Shown: positions 30,514-39,485 of the stretch, piece after piece | How positions within the stretch are numbered: the stretch's first letter is position 1 | Layout: each line of letters starts with the position of its first letter | NCBI GenBank assembly: GCA_028289645.1 | Contig: JANQOK010000013.1 | Span: 496,001-560,000 of the forward strand | Length of the DNA: 64,000 nt | Source: Anderseniella sp. | GTDB lineage: Bacteria; Pseudomonadota; Alphaproteobacteria; Rhizobiales; Aestuariivirgaceae | Direction of reading: 5' to 3' | Notes under the pieces: model-generated | Seen by the model: the letters and a program-made list of their open reading frames with translations, nothing else | Databases searched by the model: none | Told to the model about the DNA's origin: nothing | Program-made: the position numbers and the translations under genes

Positions 30514-31440
30514 GTGTCGCTGCTCGAAGGTGTAAGGCCCGCTGCATACAGTCGGCTGGCCGGAGATGTTTTCGATAAGCTGCGCACGGCAATGCGCAAC
30601 AGTCCGAACGGACGGGCTTGCGCGCTTGTTACAGGAGCTGTCGTTCTGTGGGCGAGCTGGCCGGCGCTGGCCACTATTGCCTATCCTGCTCCGGCGTTTC
30701 TGGTGCTCGGACTCGCTGCGCTAACTGGCTGTGCTGTTTCTTTCGTGATCGCTGTTGTCCGGAGGCGGCAAGATAGTTTTTTGTCGGTGCCGCCACGCAC
30801 CCTGGTCTTTGTTGCGCTCGGTTTGATGGGCAACAATGCATTTTACCTGGCCGCAATCGCCCGGATAGGGCCCGCAGAGGCCAATGTGGTGCACTATCTG
30901 TGGCCGGTTTTCCTGGTGCTGCTGGCCGCGCTCGTCCACCGCCGCCTGCCATCGCTGGTGCAGTTCCTCGGAGTGACCTGTGGGTTCTGTGGTGTCGCCC
31001 TGGCGTTGTCTCCGCAGATGGGCACAGGTTTCGATCCGGCTGGTGTGTTCCTGGGAGCCTGCGGCGCACTGACGTTTGCCATCTACTCGGTCGTGCGGTC
31101 GCTTGCCAAGGTGGAAACAGACGTGGTGGGCCCGTCGCTGGGGCTGGCCGGTGTGAGCGCGCTGCTTGCCCATGTCGTTCTGGAACCCGCCTACTGGCCG
31201 ACGGCCGTGCAATGGCTGGCGATCATCGCGATGGGCATCGGGCCGTTCACGCTAGCAAACGTTTTATGGGACAAGGCGACGCGACAGGGCACGGCGGCAA
31301 CCATATCAAGCCTGGCCTTCCTGACACCGCTGGTGGCGCTGGGCCTGCTGGCCATGTTCGGACTGAGCGTGGTGACGCTTCCGTTGCTGCTGGGCGCGCT
31401 GATGACCATTGTGGGGGCGGGACTTGGATCTCGCCAGTAA
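30514..31440 (+). CDS. DMT superfamily transporter (EamA)
   Basis: Ten hydrophobic segments; MGNNAFYLAAIARIGPAEANVVHYLWPVFLVLLA. Confidence 0.85.
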   Translation: MSLLEGVRPAAYSRLAGDVFDKLRTAMRNSPNGRACALVTGAVVLWASWPALATIAYPAPAFLVLGLAALTGCAVSFVIAVVRRRQDSFLSVPPRTLVFVALGLMGNNAFYLAAIARIGPAEANVVHYLWPVFLVLLAALVHRRLPSLVQFLGVTCGFCGVALALSPQMGTGFDPAGVFLGACGALTFAIYSVVRSLAKVETDVVGPSLGLAGVSALLAHVVLEPAYWPTAVQWLAIIAMGIGPFTLANVLWDKATRQGTAATISSLAFLTPLVALGLLAMFGLSVVTLPLLLGALMTIVGAGLGSRQ

Positions 31441-31560
31441 CGGCGACTGACCTGCAGGGTGGCTATCCAAGTGTTCAGCGCATGGCCATTGTGACAGCTC
31501 AATGCTTTGACAAACCCTCGCAAACCTTTGCGGTTGGTCGATCGCGATCATATATGACAG

Positions 31561-32871
31561 GTGATGGCTGCTGGCGCCAACATACTCATCCTGACCTACG
31601 GCACTCGTGGTGACGTTGAACCGTTTATTGCGCTGGGCTGCGGATTGGTCGAAGCGGGCCACAAGGTCACTATCTGCACGGCCGAAAGGTTTGGTGACTG
31701 GGTGACAGACTTCGGTCTTGCTTTCCAGCCCATGTCCAATGCGTCGCTGGACATGATCGACACGGCTGACGGAAAGACCATGCTTGAGGGCGCTTCGGGG
31801 CTGATCAACCGCGTTTCCGCGGGCATTCGGCTAGCCCGGACTGCCGGACCGATCAACGAGACTATGAGCAAAGACGCCTGGGCCGCGGCGCAGGCCAGCA
31901 GCCCCGATATCATCGTCTATCACCCGAAAGTGATGGCGGCGCCTCATATCGGCGAAGCGCTTGGCCTCCCGTTGGTGATGGGCCTGCTGCAGCCGATGAT
32001 CGTTCCCACCAGAGAGTTTCCACCGACCGGACTGCCGCGACACCGCATTCTCGGCTACAACAAGTTGGCGTACCGCCTGATCGGCCTGTCCTATTCGGCA
32101 TTCAGAAAATCCACCAACCGGGTGCGTACCGGCCTGCTGGGCCTGGCGCAGCTTCGAAGCGGGCGCGATGTGCTGCTGCCGCCGGGCGCGGGGACCATCA
32201 AGATACTGCATGCGATCAGCCCTAGGGTCGTGCCTCGGCCCGCGGACTGGCCGCCGGAAGCGGTCATGACCGGCTACTGGCCGTTGGCGACTGATGAAGA
32301 CTACACGCCTCCCGACAAGCTGGCACGGTTTCTCGATGCCGGTGCGGCACCAGTGTATGTCGGCTTCGGCAGCATGACCGTTCGGGACCCTGAGGCTCTG
32401 CTGCGGCTGGTGGTGGCGGCGTTGAAGGAGGTCAACGTGCGCGGTGTCATTGCAACAGGCTGGGCTGGACTGGATATGGACGAGACCGGTGATGTCATCA
32501 CCATTACGGCTGTTCCCCATAGCTGGCTGTTTCCCAGGATGGCGGCGGTTGTCCATCATGGCGGTGCCGGTACGACGGCGCAGGGATTTCGTGCCGGAGT
32601 GCCGTGCGTGATCTGCCCGTTTTTCGGAGATCAGCCCGGCTGGGCGGAGAGAAGCGTCGCGCTCGGCGTTGGGGCGCATCCGGTGCCGCGCAAGAAACTC
32701 ACTGTCGAGCGCCTGGCACGGTCCATCGAAGTGGCGTTGAGTGATGCGGCTATGCGCGACAGGGCGATTGGACTTGCCGAGGACCTTAAAGCAGAAGACG
32801 GGTTAGCGGTGGCGATCACCGAGATTGAAAACAGCCTGCGCTCCTATGCTCCCGGAAAGGCTGATCCCTGA
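31561..32871 (+). CDS. UGT-like glycosyltransferase (GT1; sterol 3-beta-glucosyltransferase/macrolide-GT-like)
   Basis: [74 protein letters not shown]. Confidence 0.9.
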   Translation: MMAAGANILILTYGTRGDVEPFIALGCGLVEAGHKVTICTAERFGDWVTDFGLAFQPMSNASLDMIDTADGKTMLEGASGLINRVSAGIRLARTAGPINETMSKDAWAAAQASSPDIIVYHPKVMAAPHIGEALGLPLVMGLLQPMIVPTREFPPTGLPRHRILGYNKLAYRLIGLSYSAFRKSTNRVRTGLLGLAQLRSGRDVLLPPGAGTIKILHAISPRVVPRPADWPPEAVMTGYWPLATDEDYTPPDKLARFLDAGAAPVYVGFGSMTVRDPEALLRLVVAALKEVNVRGVIATGWAGLDMDETGDVITITAVPHSWLFPRMAAVVHHGGAGTTAQGFRAGVPCVICPFFGDQPGWAERSVALGVGAHPVPRKKLTVERLARSIEVALSDAAMRDRAIGLAEDLKAEDGLAVAITEIENSLRSYAPGKADP

Positions 32872-32891
32872 AGTAGGGCGTTGGCCCCGGG

Positions 32892-33755
32892 TCAGGCAAA
32901 CCGCTTGGCTCCGGCGACGCAGGCTGCGACCAGGACAGTTGCAGCGATCATGGTCCAGGCCACGGGCTCGCGCAGCAGCAGCCCGGCGAGCATCAGTCCG
33001 AAGAATGGTTGCAGCAACTGCAATTGTCCGACACGGGCGATACCGCCAAGGGCCAGTCCGCGGTACCAGAACACGAAGCCGACCAGCATGGAGAAGACAG
33101 AGACATAACACAGGCTGAACCACGCGGGCAGGCCGATGCCTGTCAGCGTGTCAGGCCAGACCGCGAGCGCGATTGCTGTCATGACCGGGAGTGAAAGCAG
33201 CAGCGCCCAGGAGATGACCTGCCAACCGCCGAGCCTGCGGGACAAGGTGGCACCTTCGGCGTAACCCAGGCCGCACAGCAGGATTGCGGCAACCATCGCC
33301 AGATCACCGGTCAGTGACGCGCTGACATCCTGTGTCAGGGCAAAACCGGCGACCAGTGCGCTGCCGGTGACCGAGAACAGCCAGAACGCCGGGCGAGGGC
33401 TTTCGCCACCGCGTATGACGCCAAATATTGCGGTGACCAGTGGAAGCAGGCCGATGAAGACGATTGAGTGAGCCGAAGTGATGTGCTGCAGGGCGAGCGC
33501 CGTCATGAGCGGGAAGCCGACGACGACACCAAGTGCCACGATCAGCAGGGAGCCCAGGTCTTTGCGGTGTGGCAACGACTGGCGCAGCAGGATCAGCAGG
33601 CCGGCGCCCAGCAGGGCGGCGACGACGGCCCGGACTGAGGTCAGGAACAACGGTGAGAAGTCACCGACCGCGACACGGGTTGCCGGCAGGGAGGCACTGA
33701 AAATGATCACGCCGAGCAGTCCGCTGCCCCATCCCGCTGCACTGCTCTGCATCAC
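32892..33755 (-). CDS. DMT superfamily transporter (EamA)
   Basis: Repeated hydrophobic segments; LQHITSAHSIVFIGLLPLVTAIFGVIRGGE. Confidence 0.86.
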   Translation of the reverse strand: MMQSSAAGWGSGLLGVIIFSASLPATRVAVGDFSPLFLTSVRAVVAALLGAGLLILLRQSLPHRKDLGSLLIVALGVVVGFPLMTALALQHITSAHSIVFIGLLPLVTAIFGVIRGGESPRPAFWLFSVTGSALVAGFALTQDVSASLTGDLAMVAAILLCGLGYAEGATLSRRLGGWQVISWALLLSLPVMTAIALAVWPDTLTGIGLPAWFSLCYVSVFSMLVGFVFWYRGLALGGIARVGQLQLLQPFFGLMLAGLLLREPVAWTMIAATVLVAACVAGAKRFA

Positions 33756-33818
33756 TTGCTCCCTGTTTAAGACGAAGCAGGAGTAACGGAAGTGGACTCG
33801 AACCGACAGATACGAAAC

Positions 33819-33863
33819 AATACAATTTGATCAAACTGTATTGGTACGATGACCATACAATTT
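33819..33863. promoter_or_regulatory. Candidate MocR operator: imperfect dyad plus third direct-repeat half-site
   Basis: AATACAATTTGATCAAACTGTATT (33819-33842) and CATACAATTT (33854-33863) between divergent EamA and MocR genes. Confidence 0.65.
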
Positions 33864-33877
33864 TGCAGGTTTAGCAG

Positions 33878-35275
33878 ATGAACGATATGGTGAAGACCCG
33901 TACCGGCATGGTCATGCAGGCGATCCGCGACAGGATGGCGAACCGGAAGTTGCAACCCGGTGAGAAACTGCCGTCGATCCGCCGCTTCGCGGCAACCATG
34001 GGGGTGTCTCCGTCGACAGTAGTGGAGGCATACGACCGGCTTGCGGCGCAAGGCATCATTCGCTCGAGACCCGGCTCAGGCTTCTTTGTTTCCGGGGCTC
34101 CGATGCCAGTGGCGCTGGGCGATGTCGGGCCGGCGCTTGACCAGCAGATCGATCCGTTCTGGGTGTCGCGGCAATCGCTCGATGCCGGCGGCGACATGCT
34201 CATGCCCGGATGCGGCTGGCTGCCCTCGGAGTGGATGCCCAATGACGCCATGCGGCGCGCGCTGCGCCGCCTTGCCAGGGCTGACGAACGTGTCCTGACA
34301 GAGTATGGCAGCACCCGTGGCGCGGCCAGCCTGCGCCAGCTGCTTGCCCGGCAATTTGCCACAGAAGGCATCTCCACAGGTCCGGACCAGTTGCTGCTGA
34401 CCGGCTCCGGCACCCAGGCCATCGATCTGATCTGCCGGTTCCTGCTGCGGCCCGATGATGCGGTGCTGGTTGACGATCCCTGCTACTTCAATTTCCAGGC
34501 GCTTTTGCGGGCCCACCAGGTCAAGGTGATCAGCGTGCCCTATACGCCGGCGGGGCCGGATCTCGATCGGTTTTCAGAAGCCCTGTCGGCGCACAGGCCG
34601 CGGCTGTACGTCACCAACTCGGCGCTTCACAATCCGACGGGTGCAACAATATCGCCACAGACAGCTCACCGGGTTCTCAATACGGCTGCCGAGTGTGATC
34701 TTGTCATCGTTGAAGACGACATTTTTGCCGAGTTCGAACCGGAGCCGTCGCCCAGGCTTGCTGCTCTTGACGGGCTCGACCGGGTTATCCGGATTGGCAG
34801 CTTCTCAAAGACACTGTCTGCCTCGATCCGATGCGGATACATTGCGGCGCGGGCCGACTGGATAGAGGCGCTGGTTGACCTTCAGGTGGCGACAAATTTC
34901 GGCGGGCCAAGCCCGTTTGCAGCCGAACTGGTGTATTCAACGCTCAGTGACGGCAGTTTCCGCAAGCACATGGATGCGATCCGCGGACGGCTTGCACGAA
35001 GCCGGCGCGCGGTCGCGTCGAGGCTTGCAGACATTGGCATTCGGCCCTGGCTGATGCCGCGCGGCGGATTTTACCTGTGGTGCATGCTTCCAGACGGTCG
35101 TGACGCATCGCAGGTTGCGCGCTTGGCGCTACATGAGGACATCATTCTCGCGCCGGGCAATGTCTTCAGCGTATCGCAATCCATGTCCCCATTTCTGCGG
35201 TTCAATGTAAGCCAGATGACCGACGGTCGAATCTACAAGATTCTGGCGCAGGCCATGCAGGCGCCGCAAGACTGA
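33878..35275 (+). CDS. MocR/PdxR-type regulator: GntR wHTH fused to class I aminotransferase fold
   Basis: RMANRKLQPGEKLPSIRRFAATMGVSPSTVVEAYDRLAAQGIIRSRPGSGFFV; TNSALHNPTGATIS; IGSFSKTLSASIRCGYIAA. Confidence 0.93.
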   Translation: MNDMVKTRTGMVMQAIRDRMANRKLQPGEKLPSIRRFAATMGVSPSTVVEAYDRLAAQGIIRSRPGSGFFVSGAPMPVALGDVGPALDQQIDPFWVSRQSLDAGGDMLMPGCGWLPSEWMPNDAMRRALRRLARADERVLTEYGSTRGAASLRQLLARQFATEGISTGPDQLLLTGSGTQAIDLICRFLLRPDDAVLVDDPCYFNFQALLRAHQVKVISVPYTPAGPDLDRFSEALSAHRPRLYVTNSALHNPTGATISPQTAHRVLNTAAECDLVIVEDDIFAEFEPEPSPRLAALDGLDRVIRIGSFSKTLSASIRCGYIAARADWIEALVDLQVATNFGGPSPFAAELVYSTLSDGSFRKHMDAIRGRLARSRRAVASRLADIGIRPWLMPRGGFYLWCMLPDGRDASQVARLALHEDIILAPGNVFSVSQSMSPFLRFNVSQMTDGRIYKILAQAMQAPQD

Positions 35276-35434
35276 AATGATGCCGGTTTGCAGGGCATTG
35301 CCATGCAGGGGCCATGTCCTGAATATAGGGCATCAACGTGCCGGCAATCATCGCTTTGTCCGGCAGCATCATGAACGCGAAACTTCACAGCCAGCATCAA
35401 GGCTGCCCTGATGGACAAGGAAATTGGTTAGTTC

Positions 35435-36430
35435 ATGTCTCAACCCATCCCCAAGATCATCCATCAGACCTGGAAAACGGACGATCTGCCCGGCGACTAT
35501 GCTCGCTACCGGGAAACAGTGCGCCGCAACCACCCGGACTGGCAGCATTGGCTGTGGACAGATGCCGACAACCGGCAGCTCATCCTGGATCACTATCCCT
35601 GGTTTCTCACAACCTATGATGGATACAGGCACAACATCGAACGGGCCGATGCGATCCGCTATTTCATCCTGCTGCACTATGGTGGCGTCTATCTTGATCT
35701 GGACATGGAATGCCTCAAACCCGTTGATCCGCTGATAGAACACGGTGACCTGCACTTCTCTCTGCTGGCAGGCCCGGCCATACACAACACAGTTATAGGC
35801 AATGCACTGATGGCGGCTCCAAGGGGGCACGCTTTCTTTGCCTACCTGACGACGATGCTGCCCCGCTTGATAAAGCGGGACGTGACCTTTTCAGATGTCT
35901 TTGACAATACCGGGCCCGACATGCTCACGCGGCAAATCCGTTGGTGTGAGCATATGTTCGCATTCAATATTATCGGTCTGGACAAGGTCTGTGACCGCTG
36001 TGTTCTGCATGAAAACCCAAGCCTGGACGGCAAATCACTGGAAACTGTGCGAGCACAGAAGCTGCTGCATTTCATACACCATGGAACAAACACCTGGAAC
36101 GTCCAGCACCCGGCTCCCAACGCCCCAATCAATGGATTCCTGCTATTTGAAAACCATGACATCCACGGATTTGACATTGACTATGTGGACTATGAACAGG
36201 GCGAGTACGACAAAATCGCCGAGGCTGCCCTGCAAAATCATGACGCCATCGCCTTCAACTACAACGGCTATGTAAAGGGACGTGGCGGACTGCTTGAACC
36301 TTGTGGTTCTGACAATGGCTGGGTACGGCCCGGCATAACTCCGTGGGTTTGTGTGAAGACGGAGGCAGCTGCCGAGCTTAAGAAGTCAACGCCGGCAGAT
36401 CATTCGGTGACAGGACGCCTTGGGTCATAA
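35435..36430 (+). CDS. GT32-like glycosyltransferase (DXD sugar-binding region)
   Basis: PKIIHQTWKTDDLPGDY...HPDWQHWLWTDADN...RADAIRYFILLHYGGVYLDLDMECLKPVD. Confidence 0.9.
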   Translation: MSQPIPKIIHQTWKTDDLPGDYARYRETVRRNHPDWQHWLWTDADNRQLILDHYPWFLTTYDGYRHNIERADAIRYFILLHYGGVYLDLDMECLKPVDPLIEHGDLHFSLLAGPAIHNTVIGNALMAAPRGHAFFAYLTTMLPRLIKRDVTFSDVFDNTGPDMLTRQIRWCEHMFAFNIIGLDKVCDRCVLHENPSLDGKSLETVRAQKLLHFIHHGTNTWNVQHPAPNAPINGFLLFENHDIHGFDIDYVDYEQGEYDKIAEAALQNHDAIAFNYNGYVKGRGGLLEPCGSDNGWVRPGITPWVCVKTEAAAELKKSTPADHSVTGRLGS

Positions 36431-37154
36431 GAACCTTGATGATGTCAATCGGAGCTATATGACTTCTTGTATGGTTGATGATTTGCTCTGCGCGACCTGG
36501 CAATCCTTCCGCAATAATGTCCTTCACAACGACAGGCACAGCTTCCTGCTTGCTCAACAGGCTGAAGATGGATTGGTCATGACGATGAGCGATGAAGCCG
36601 GGATAGTTTGGCAGGCCGCAAACATTGTCTTCATCGGTGAGAATGCGCCTGTCTTCGGCACAGCTCAGGTACCGTTTCGCAAAATCCACCGCCCAAGCTG
36701 ACTTGCGAAGCATGAAGCTGCTCGCAAACCGCTGCGGTGATTGTGTAAATGGCTCGGTGTCCGCGTCCATCAGCACAAACGCGTCGCGTTTTGTATACTG
36801 ATCCTCGCTGAACCCTTCGCCCAAAACCAGCAGATCCAGACTGTGCCGGTCAAGCGCTGAGATCATCGGCGCAATCGGGTTGACGAAATGGGTCGCCGCA
36901 TCTGCGTAGACCAGGATGTCGCCCTCGGCCAGACCGGCCAGCACGCGCTGCACGAAATAGGGCTTCCATAACCAATAGCCTGCACCACGGCCATGCTGCA
37001 GCGTTGTGGCATGGCGCTGTGCGAATTCTAGCTCAATGTCCTTCGGTCCAAATGCATTGCACATATCAAAGCCAAACCGCTGCCCAGTCACGGTGCAGAT
37101 TTTCTGCCAGGGTGCGAAAGCATCGCTGGCATAGGTGATGAGAACAGTTTTCAC
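36378..37154 (-). CDS. Uncharacterised glycosyltransferase-like protein in glycan cluster
   Basis: GRGAGYWLWKPYFVQRVLAGLAEGDILVYADAATHF; ATGA overlap with upstream GT10 gene. Confidence 0.7.
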   Translation of the reverse strand: MKTVLITYASDAFAPWQKICTVTGQRFGFDMCNAFGPKDIELEFAQRHATTLQHGRGAGYWLWKPYFVQRVLAGLAEGDILVYADAATHFVNPIAPMISALDRHSLDLLVLGEGFSEDQYTKRDAFVLMDADTEPFTQSPQRFASSFMLRKSAWAVDFAKRYLSCAEDRRILTDEDNVCGLPNYPGFIAHRHDQSIFSLLSKQEAVPVVVKDIIAEGLPGRAEQIINHTRSHIAPIDIIKVLMTQGVLSPNDLPALTS

Positions 37155-38143
37155 TGGCCAGTTTCCGTTTCACGCATGCGTCCGCCACATCGGCAGCTAC
37201 GGTCACAACCGTGCGCGAGTTTGACGGCAAGGCGATGCTGCGGATCGATCGAACCAAGATCGAGCAGCTCGGAAAAGCGATCCGTATAGCCTTGCGTCTT
37301 CCAGTTTAGATGCTTGGCATAAGCCTCATCATCTGCGTCCAGATACAGGAGATAGTCTGCCAGCTCTTGTGCGCTTGTGAAATCTGCTGCGTCAATAATG
37401 GCATCATCATGAGGCATGAATTCCCGCACGTTGGAAGCGCCGAGATAAATCGGCACAACACCACATGAAAGCGCATGAAACACCCGCTCGGTGACATAGT
37501 CCTGTGCCATCGAGTTCTCAAATGCCAGATAGAATTTGTAGCGCGGCAGAATATCAAGAATGCTGTGCCAGCCACCGTCGGCCCAGCCGCCTTTTACAAA
37601 TCCGTCAATCTCCGCGTTCCTGAGACATTTGCCCAAACTGTCAATCTGCACATGGCGCATCAGCTCTGCAGCATACTCATCACGATGGGCTACAGGATGC
37701 GATGCAATATAGGCTGCAAGGGCACCGGCAGAGGGTCCGGACCGCCGGGGTGGCGGTTCAAGAAAAGTGCCGTACTGGTGCCTGTTTGGATAGATGCACG
37801 GCACGTCTGCATCAAGGCGGTAGGTCATGTGAATGTCGAAACGCCTGGTAAAAGCGGGAATCTTTAACGCCTGACAATTGGCATCACTTTCCATGCTCAT
37901 AAGTATCCAGGGGTGTTCTTTGTGCCTGGGCAAGTCCGTGATGGTGGGCGCATGAAACCAGACAGCATCAGCCTCATTCAGGCGGGCACGATTGCTGGTA
38001 AACGAAACGGTGATGTCGGGGCCGTTCAGATTTTCGATGTGCTTGTCATCAAGGTAGTCATTGCCAAAATAGTGGTCTGTCCATGCCAGAACCAGCAATT
38101 CATGTTTTTTCAGGTCTCTTGGAATCTGCAGTGTTGACGACAC
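37151..38143 (-). CDS. GT10-like alpha-fucosyltransferase
   Basis: FYLAFENSMAQDYVTERVFHALSCGVVPIYLGASNVREFMPHDDAIIDAADF matches the GT10 core motif; GTG start overlapping the GT4 stop. Confidence 0.9.
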   Translation of the reverse strand: MSSTLQIPRDLKKHELLVLAWTDHYFGNDYLDDKHIENLNGPDITVSFTSNRARLNEADAVWFHAPTITDLPRHKEHPWILMSMESDANCQALKIPAFTRRFDIHMTYRLDADVPCIYPNRHQYGTFLEPPPRRSGPSAGALAAYIASHPVAHRDEYAAELMRHVQIDSLGKCLRNAEIDGFVKGGWADGGWHSILDILPRYKFYLAFENSMAQDYVTERVFHALSCGVVPIYLGASNVREFMPHDDAIIDAADFTSAQELADYLLYLDADDEAYAKHLNWKTQGYTDRFSELLDLGSIDPQHRLAVKLAHGCDRSCRCGGRMRETETGQ

Positions 38144-39339
38144 TATGAAGCCTCGCTGTAGCCCATCAGGTTAGCCAGCCTTCTACACACTTTCTCAGCC
38201 GCATAGGTTTCAGCCAGGCGGTGTTGCAGGTCTAGGCCAACTGATTTTGTTTGATCTCTGCTTTCATATGCGGAACGCATTACCTCTGCCGCGTGGTGGC
38301 GGTCGGCCCGCGCCCAGAACGCATCTCCAACATGGCTGAAGAACCCATCTGCTGGTGTTCTTGATACCTGTTCCATCTCATATCGAAGCAGAAACGGAAA
38401 GTCTTCGCCAAGATAGTCAAGGTGTCCACCCCATCCCGTGACGATTGCCGGGTTGCCGTGCAAAGCCGCATCAAACGCGCCCAGCCCCCAGCCTTCAGAA
38501 CGGGTCAGACTGACGAAACAGTCACCTCGCCTGTGCAAGCCGTCTACATCCATCGCCGGAACACGTTTGGCGATCAGATGGATTTTGGCCGGGTTGGGAT
38601 AGGACGCCAGAATACGCGCCAGTGTCCACCACACCATGACACTGTCGGGCAGAGCAGTTTGGCGCTGTGCTTCCGGCAACGCCCGATGGGCCATCTGGTC
38701 GATGCGGTCGGTTTTGACTATCAGTGCCACCTTGTCATCTCTATTGAACGCATCCAGGTAGGCGCGAACCGTGTCCTCCATGGCCTTGCGAGAGGTCCAG
38801 GATCCGATGGTGTAAAAGACGAAGTCCTCATCGTTGACATCACCATAGGCTGTTGCCTGTGAGCTGGAAGATGTTTTGCGTGCCACATGCGGCACCACGT
38901 CAACTTGAGCTGTTATGCCGGCAGCGGTCAAAGCCCGTTGATTGAACATCGAAGGCACAAAGATGCGCTCATAGGTATTGAGCACAGGTATCCAGTCCTG
39001 TGGGACCTGCTCAACTTCCCAGGTGATGTAAGTGAAAGGCCTTAAGCCCGGTTGCTTTTCACGCCAGTGCTGTTGCCAATTGTAGGGTGGAATATCGATC
39101 AGCATTGTAGAACAGTCCAGTGGACGCCACAGCAAGTTCATCAAATCTTCGGCAATGTCGGCTTGCAGCAGGAGACGAAACTTCTCCCGGGTTCGGTCAC
39201 TGATGCTGCCGGTGATAGTCGGTGTCCAGGTTACAGGAACACCCAACCGGTGCAGGCCCGCAATATACTGGCAGGCCGCATCACCATATCCACACCCGGG
39301 CGTAAGCGTGACAACATTGAGACCGGGCAAGTCGGACAT
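38143..39339 (-). CDS. GT4-like glycosyltransferase
   Basis: ERIFVPSMFNQRALTAAGITAQVDVVPHV; VSLTRSEGWGLGAFDAALHGNPAIVTGWGGHLDYL. Confidence 0.87.
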   Translation of the reverse strand: MSDLPGLNVVTLTPGCGYGDAACQYIAGLHRLGVPVTWTPTITGSISDRTREKFRLLLQADIAEDLMNLLWRPLDCSTMLIDIPPYNWQQHWREKQPGLRPFTYITWEVEQVPQDWIPVLNTYERIFVPSMFNQRALTAAGITAQVDVVPHVARKTSSSSQATAYGDVNDEDFVFYTIGSWTSRKAMEDTVRAYLDAFNRDDKVALIVKTDRIDQMAHRALPEAQRQTALPDSVMVWWTLARILASYPNPAKIHLIAKRVPAMDVDGLHRRGDCFVSLTRSEGWGLGAFDAALHGNPAIVTGWGGHLDYLGEDFPFLLRYEMEQVSRTPADGFFSHVGDAFWARADRHHAAEVMRSAYESRDQTKSVGLDLQHRLAETYAAEKVCRRLANLMGYSEAS

Positions 39340-39485
39340 GGTCAGGATTGTATTCTGTCATGGTGATTGGCCAGTCCATCTTACGCCGTCAGCAAGCAAA
39401 CACAATCCGGCAACTCGCAGAAACCTCATCATGTGTTAAACTTGTCAGCATTCATCGTAGTGCTGGTCGGTTAAGGTTCAATAAT

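Noticed and set aside
31831-32679. 282-aa minus-strand ORF
   Set aside because: Antisense to the GT1-like gene; no motif
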